7,736 nt of DNA from Acidimicrobiia bacterium. GTDB lineage: Bacteria > Actinomycetota > Acidimicrobiia > Spongiisociales > SHLN01. The position numbers and the translations under genes are program-made. This document shows, one piece after another, positions 5,596 to 7,736 of this stretch. Location: assembly GCA_030624805.1 (NCBI GenBank), contig JAUXJL010000087.1:1-7736 (forward strand). The letters are read 5' to 3'. The notes under the pieces are model-generated. The model saw only the letters and a program-made list of their open reading frames with translations. It had not been told where the DNA came from and searched no databases. The first letter of the stretch is position 1; every line of letters starts with the position of its first letter.

Positions 5596-7320
5596 ATGAG
5601 CAGTTACGAGTCTCCTGAGGCCAGCGAGCTGCGGAGCACGATCAGCATGCTCGAAGAGGAATTGTCGGTGCTGCGACGCAGGCTCCAGGATTCCCCTCGC
5701 CGCGTGCGGGTCCTCGAAGAACGGCTCCTCGAAGCCAAGGGCCAACTCACCCAGGCCGTTCACCAGAACGAAAAACTGGCCGCCGTCCTGGAGGAGACCC
5801 GGGAGCAACTCGCCATCCTGCGCGAAGAGGTCGAGAAGCTGACCGCACCGCCCAACCCCTTCGGAACCATCCTCGGGATCAACGAGGACGGCACCGCAGA
5901 CGTCATGACCGGCGGCCGCAAGCTGCGGGTAAACGTGGAGCCAACCCTCGAGATCAAAGAGCTCGAGCGGGGCCAGGAAGTCCTGCTGAACGAGGCCTAC
6001 AACGTCATCGATATCCGCGACTTCGAGCCGCAGGGCGAGGTTGTTGCTGTTAAGGAGATCATCGATGAAGAGCGGCTCATTGTGCTCGGGCGTGGCGACG
6101 AAGAGCGGGTCATAGAGCGGGCCGCCCCGCTCATGGGAGAATTTTTGCGAGTCGGCGATCACGTCCGGCTCGAGGTTCGTACCGGCCTGGCATTCGAGAA
6201 GCTTCTGCGTCCCGAAATCGAAGAGCTGGTGCTCGAAGAAGTACCCGACACCACCTACAACGAGGTGGGCGGGTTGCGTGAGCAGATCGAATCGATTCGG
6301 GACGCGGTGGAGCTTCCCTATCTGCACAAAGCTCGTTTCGCCGACTATCAGCTCAAAGCGCCCAAGGGGATTCTGTTGTATGGCCCACCGGGATGCGGCA
6401 AGACGCTCATCGCCAAGGCCGTGGCCAACAGCCTGGCGAAGGCTGTGGCGGAGAAAACCGGATCAGACGACTCGCGCTCGTACTTCCTCAACATCAAGGG
6501 ACCCGAGCTACTCAACAAATACGTGGGTGAGACCGAGCGTCAGATCCGCGTGATTTTCCAGCGAGCCAAGGAGAAGTCGGACGAGGGTGTGCCGGTCATC
6601 GTGTTCTTCGACGAGATGGACTCCTTATTCCGGACCCGAGGCACCGGGGTGTCCTCGGACGTCGAATCCACCATCGTGCCACAGCTGCTCTCTGAGCTAG
6701 ACGGTGTCGAGGCGCTCAAGAATGTGATCGTCATCGGAGCGTCCAACCGTGAGGACCTCATTGACCCGGCCATTCTTCGTCCAGGTCGACTTGACGTCAA
6801 GATCAAGATCGAACGCCCGGGGCCCGAGGCCGCCTCCCAGATCTTTGGGATCTATCTGCTGCCTGACTTGCCGCTCGACGCCGACGAGCTCGCGGCCCAC
6901 GGCGGCGACCGGCAAGCGCTCATCGACGACATGATCAAGGGGACGGTCGGCCGCGTGTTCGACGCTTCGGACGCCAATCGTTTCCTCGAGGTTACGTACG
7001 CAAACGGTGACAAAGAATTGCTCTACTTCAAGGATTTCCTCTCCGGGGCCATGATCGAGAACATCGTTCGCCGGGCCAAAAAGGAGGCCATCAAGCGGGA
7101 AATCGCCGACGGCACCTCGGGCATCAAGTCCTCGGACCTCATCGATGCCATCATCCAGGAGTTTCGTGAGCACGAGGATCTCCCGAACACCACCAACCCC
7201 GACGACTGGGCCCGCATCTCCGGCAAGAAGGGCGAGCGTATCGTCTACGTTCGGACCCTCATCGAAGGGGACAAAGAAAACCGGACGATCGAGGCCACCA
7301 CGACGGGGCAATATTTGTAG
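5596..7320 (+). CDS. arc: Proteasomal AAA+ ATPase Arc/Mpa
   Basis: The 574-aa protein is a hexameric unfoldase that recognises Pup-tagged proteins and translocates them into the 20S proteasome. Domains in order: an N-terminal coiled coil (about 10-82), which binds Pup in Mpa/Arc; tandem OB folds (about 85-215); the AAA+ module with Walker A GPPGCGKT (263-270), pore loop KYVGE (308-312), Walker B VIVFFDE (334-340), sensor-1 region GASN (381-384), and arginine-finger segment RPGRLD (395-400); then the helical lid and a C-terminal tail. It ends in GQYL, the penultimate-Tyr docking motif that inserts into the 20S alpha ring, so the ATPase should couple to a proteasome core. Length and ending are normal for the family (ARC in Rhodococcus, Mpa in mycobacteria). 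The ATG has a close AGGA. Dop follows after 203 bp on the same strand. Confidence 0.97.
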   Translation: MSSYESPEASELRSTISMLEEELSVLRRRLQDSPRRVRVLEERLLEAKGQLTQAVHQNEKLAAVLEETREQLAILREEVEKLTAPPNPFGTILGINEDGTADVMTGGRKLRVNVEPTLEIKELERGQEVLLNEAYNVIDIRDFEPQGEVVAVKEIIDEERLIVLGRGDEERVIERAAPLMGEFLRVGDHVRLEVRTGLAFEKLLRPEIEELVLEEVPDTTYNEVGGLREQIESIRDAVELPYLHKARFADYQLKAPKGILLYGPPGCGKTLIAKAVANSLAKAVAEKTGSDDSRSYFLNIKGPELLNKYVGETERQIRVIFQRAKEKSDEGVPVIVFFDEMDSLFRTRGTGVSSDVESTIVPQLLSELDGVEALKNVIVIGASNREDLIDPAILRPGRLDVKIKIERPGPEAASQIFGIYLLPDLPLDADELAAHGGDRQALIDDMIKGTVGRVFDASDANRFLEVTYANGDKELLYFKDFLSGAMIENIVRRAKKEAIKREIADGTSGIKSSDLIDAIIQEFREHEDLPNTTNPDDWARISGKKGERIVYVRTLIEGDKENRTIEATTTGQYL

Positions 7321-7352
7321 GAGGGTTTCGGGCTCATTGGGTAGTGGACGCT

Positions 7353-7366
7353 CTGATGCCTGATGC
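7353..7366 (+). repeat. Tandem heptamer CTGATGC x2
   Basis: CTGATGC occurs twice in tandem. A degenerate relative, CTGATGT-CTGATCT, appears at 7411-7424. Both have a 7-bp period, suggesting a decayed microrepeat family. Confidence 0.7.
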
Positions 7367-7384
7367 CAGTATCCGTTAGCAACC

Positions 7385-7401
7385 ACTGGCGACTGGCGAC
7401 T
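7385..7401 (+). repeat. Tandem heptamer ACTGGCG x2.4
   Basis: Two copies of ACTGGCG plus ACT make a perfect 17-bp run of period 7, lying between the two CTGATGC-type repeats. One copy can pair with GCCAGT at 7365-7370. Confidence 0.7.
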
Positions 7402-7410
7402 CGTGTTTGC

Positions 7411-7424
7411 CTGATGTCTGATCT
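7411..7424 (+). repeat. Imperfect tandem heptamer CTGATGT/CTGATCT
   Basis: Two units of seven bases differ at one position from each other and are close to the CTGATGC units at 7353-7366. Confidence 0.55.
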
Positions 7425-7478
7425 CTAGTTCCCTTGTGTTGCGTACAAATGAATATCGAGTCAAACCGGCGCCGGGGG

Positions 7479-7489
7479 TACTCTATAGC
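7479..7489 (+). promoter_or_regulatory. Possible -10 region of dop (TACTCT / TATAGC)
   Basis: TACTCT (7479-7484) fits TAnnnT, and TATAGC (7484-7489) overlaps it. Either would start transcription at about 7491-7496, next to an ATG at 7495 that begins a short leader ORF. No strong -35 is present. Confidence 0.35.
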
Positions 7490-7494
7490 CCTGC

Positions 7495-7527
7495 ATGACC
7501 CCTCCCAGGCCAGTTAGCACCCGATGA
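7495..7527 (+). CDS. Possible leaderless 10-aa leader peptide coupled to dop
   Basis: The ATG at 7495 opens MTPPRPVSTR and ends in a TGA at 7525-7527 that overlaps the dop ATG (ATGA). It lies directly behind a candidate -10 region, so it could be read from a leaderless mRNA and deliver ribosomes to dop, whose own start has no clear Shine-Dalgarno. Chance occurrence cannot be excluded for so short an ORF. Confidence 0.35.
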   Translation: MTPPRPVSTR

Positions 7528-7736
7528 GCGCCATCCATAAGGTGATCGGCACCGAGACCGAGTTCGGAATCTCGGTCCGGAACACACCAGACTTCAACCC
7601 GGTGCTGGCCTCTTCCATCGTCGTGAATTCCTACGCCGGTCTGAGGGCCAAGATTCAGTGGTCCCACGAGGAGGAATCGCCAGGCCGAGACGCACGCGGC
7701 TTCGGCCCGGAGGGCGGGCTCATGCCCGATATCGAC
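7524..7736 (+). CDS. dop: Dop, deamidase/depupylase of Pup, 3'-truncated by the window edge
   Basis: Only the first 71 residues are present of a protein normally about 500 aa. They begin MSAIHKVIGTETEFGISV, which contains the GTE.E(Y/F)GI motif of the glutamine-synthetase-like Dop/PafA fold with its metal- and ATP-binding glutamates, followed by NPVLASSIVVNSYA and the EEESPGRDARGF segment characteristic of Dop. Dop converts Pup-Gln to Pup-Glu for ligation and removes Pup from substrates. The NPVL.SS and EEESP..DARGF blocks favour Dop over the ligase PafA. The ATG at 7524 places the GTE motif at the usual distance from the N-terminus. Pup and the 20S subunit genes are expected downstream but are outside the window. 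Confidence 0.93.
   Translation, partial: MSAIHKVIGTETEFGISVRNTPDFNPVLASSIVVNSYAGLRAKIQWSHEEESPGRDARGFGPEGGLMPDID

Larger units (their letters stand above)
7321..7523 (+). other. arc-dop intergenic region with 7-bp repeats
   Basis: This 203-bp gap holds no gene longer than the 10-codon leader described separately. Its left half is built from short tandem heptamers. Near its middle, GCCAGT (7365-7370) can pair with ACTGGC (7385-7390) across a 14-nt loop, but no T-run follows, so it is not a convincing terminator. A possible promoter lies at 7479-7489. The gap separates arc from dop more than the tight overlaps seen upstream. Confidence 0.6.

Noticed and set aside
7365..7390. GCCAGT/ACTGGC inverted repeat as a terminator after arc
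   Set aside because: The stem is only six to seven pairs with a 14-nt loop and no T-run follows; it is better seen as a by-product of the heptamer repeats.
5545..7464. Two long minus-strand open frames (about 260 and 255 codons) opposite arc
   Set aside because: They mirror the codon bias of arc, whose complete AAA+ motifs fix the true frame.

Overview
The window looks like a chromosomal segment of a high-GC actinobacterium. The strongest clue is the 3' part: an Arc/Mpa-type proteasomal ATPase followed by the start of dop (deamidase of Pup), a pair typical of Pup-proteasome loci in Actinomycetota. Frequent GTG starts, ATGA/GTGA stop-start overlaps and several TAnnnT boxes placed about 6 nt before a start codon (leaderless transcripts) also fit. 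The TtuA/TtuB-like pair next to the proteasome genes makes a deep-branching actinobacterial class (for example Acidimicrobiia-like) more likely to me than Mycobacterium or Streptomyces. That assignment is inference.

Layout. 1-639 (+): C-terminal two thirds of a TIGR01777/YfcH-type SDR epimerase, cut by the window edge. 636-1538 (-): a ten-TM EamA/DMT transporter whose stop overlaps the epimerase stop. 1596-2740 (+): a coupled group with a stand-alone Lon N-terminal-like (substrate-binding) protein, a two-TM holin-X-like protein and a 65-aa single-TM protein. 2761-3474 (-): a protein of unknown function with an extraordinarily arginine-rich C-terminal half. 3511-5489 (+): a tightly overlapping operon of a 30-aa single-TM protein, a TtuB/MoaD/ThiS-like ubiquitin-fold protein, a TtuA-like Fe-S tRNA thiolase and the tRNA m1A58 methyltransferase TrmI. 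5596-7320 (+): arc/mpa behind its own perfect TATAAT box. 7321-7523: a gap with 7-bp tandem repeats and a possible leaderless 10-codon leader ORF. 7524-7736 (+): first 71 codons of dop.

How the genes work together. TtuB (sulfur carrier), TtuA (thiolase for U/T54) and TrmI (m1A58) are expected to act on the same tRNA T-loop; in Thermus m1A58 promotes thiolation at position 54. Arc and Dop belong to the Pup-proteasome system. Arc unfolds pupylated substrates and feeds them to the 20S core; Dop makes Pup ligation-competent and removes it. The locus therefore places a ubiquitin-fold sulfur carrier, from a family known in Thermus also to be conjugated to proteins, beside the unrelated protein modifier system Pup. 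The most interesting points are this juxtaposition, the Ala-Arg extension behind the Gly-Gly of the TtuB-like protein, and the 30-aa membrane peptide translationally coupled to it.
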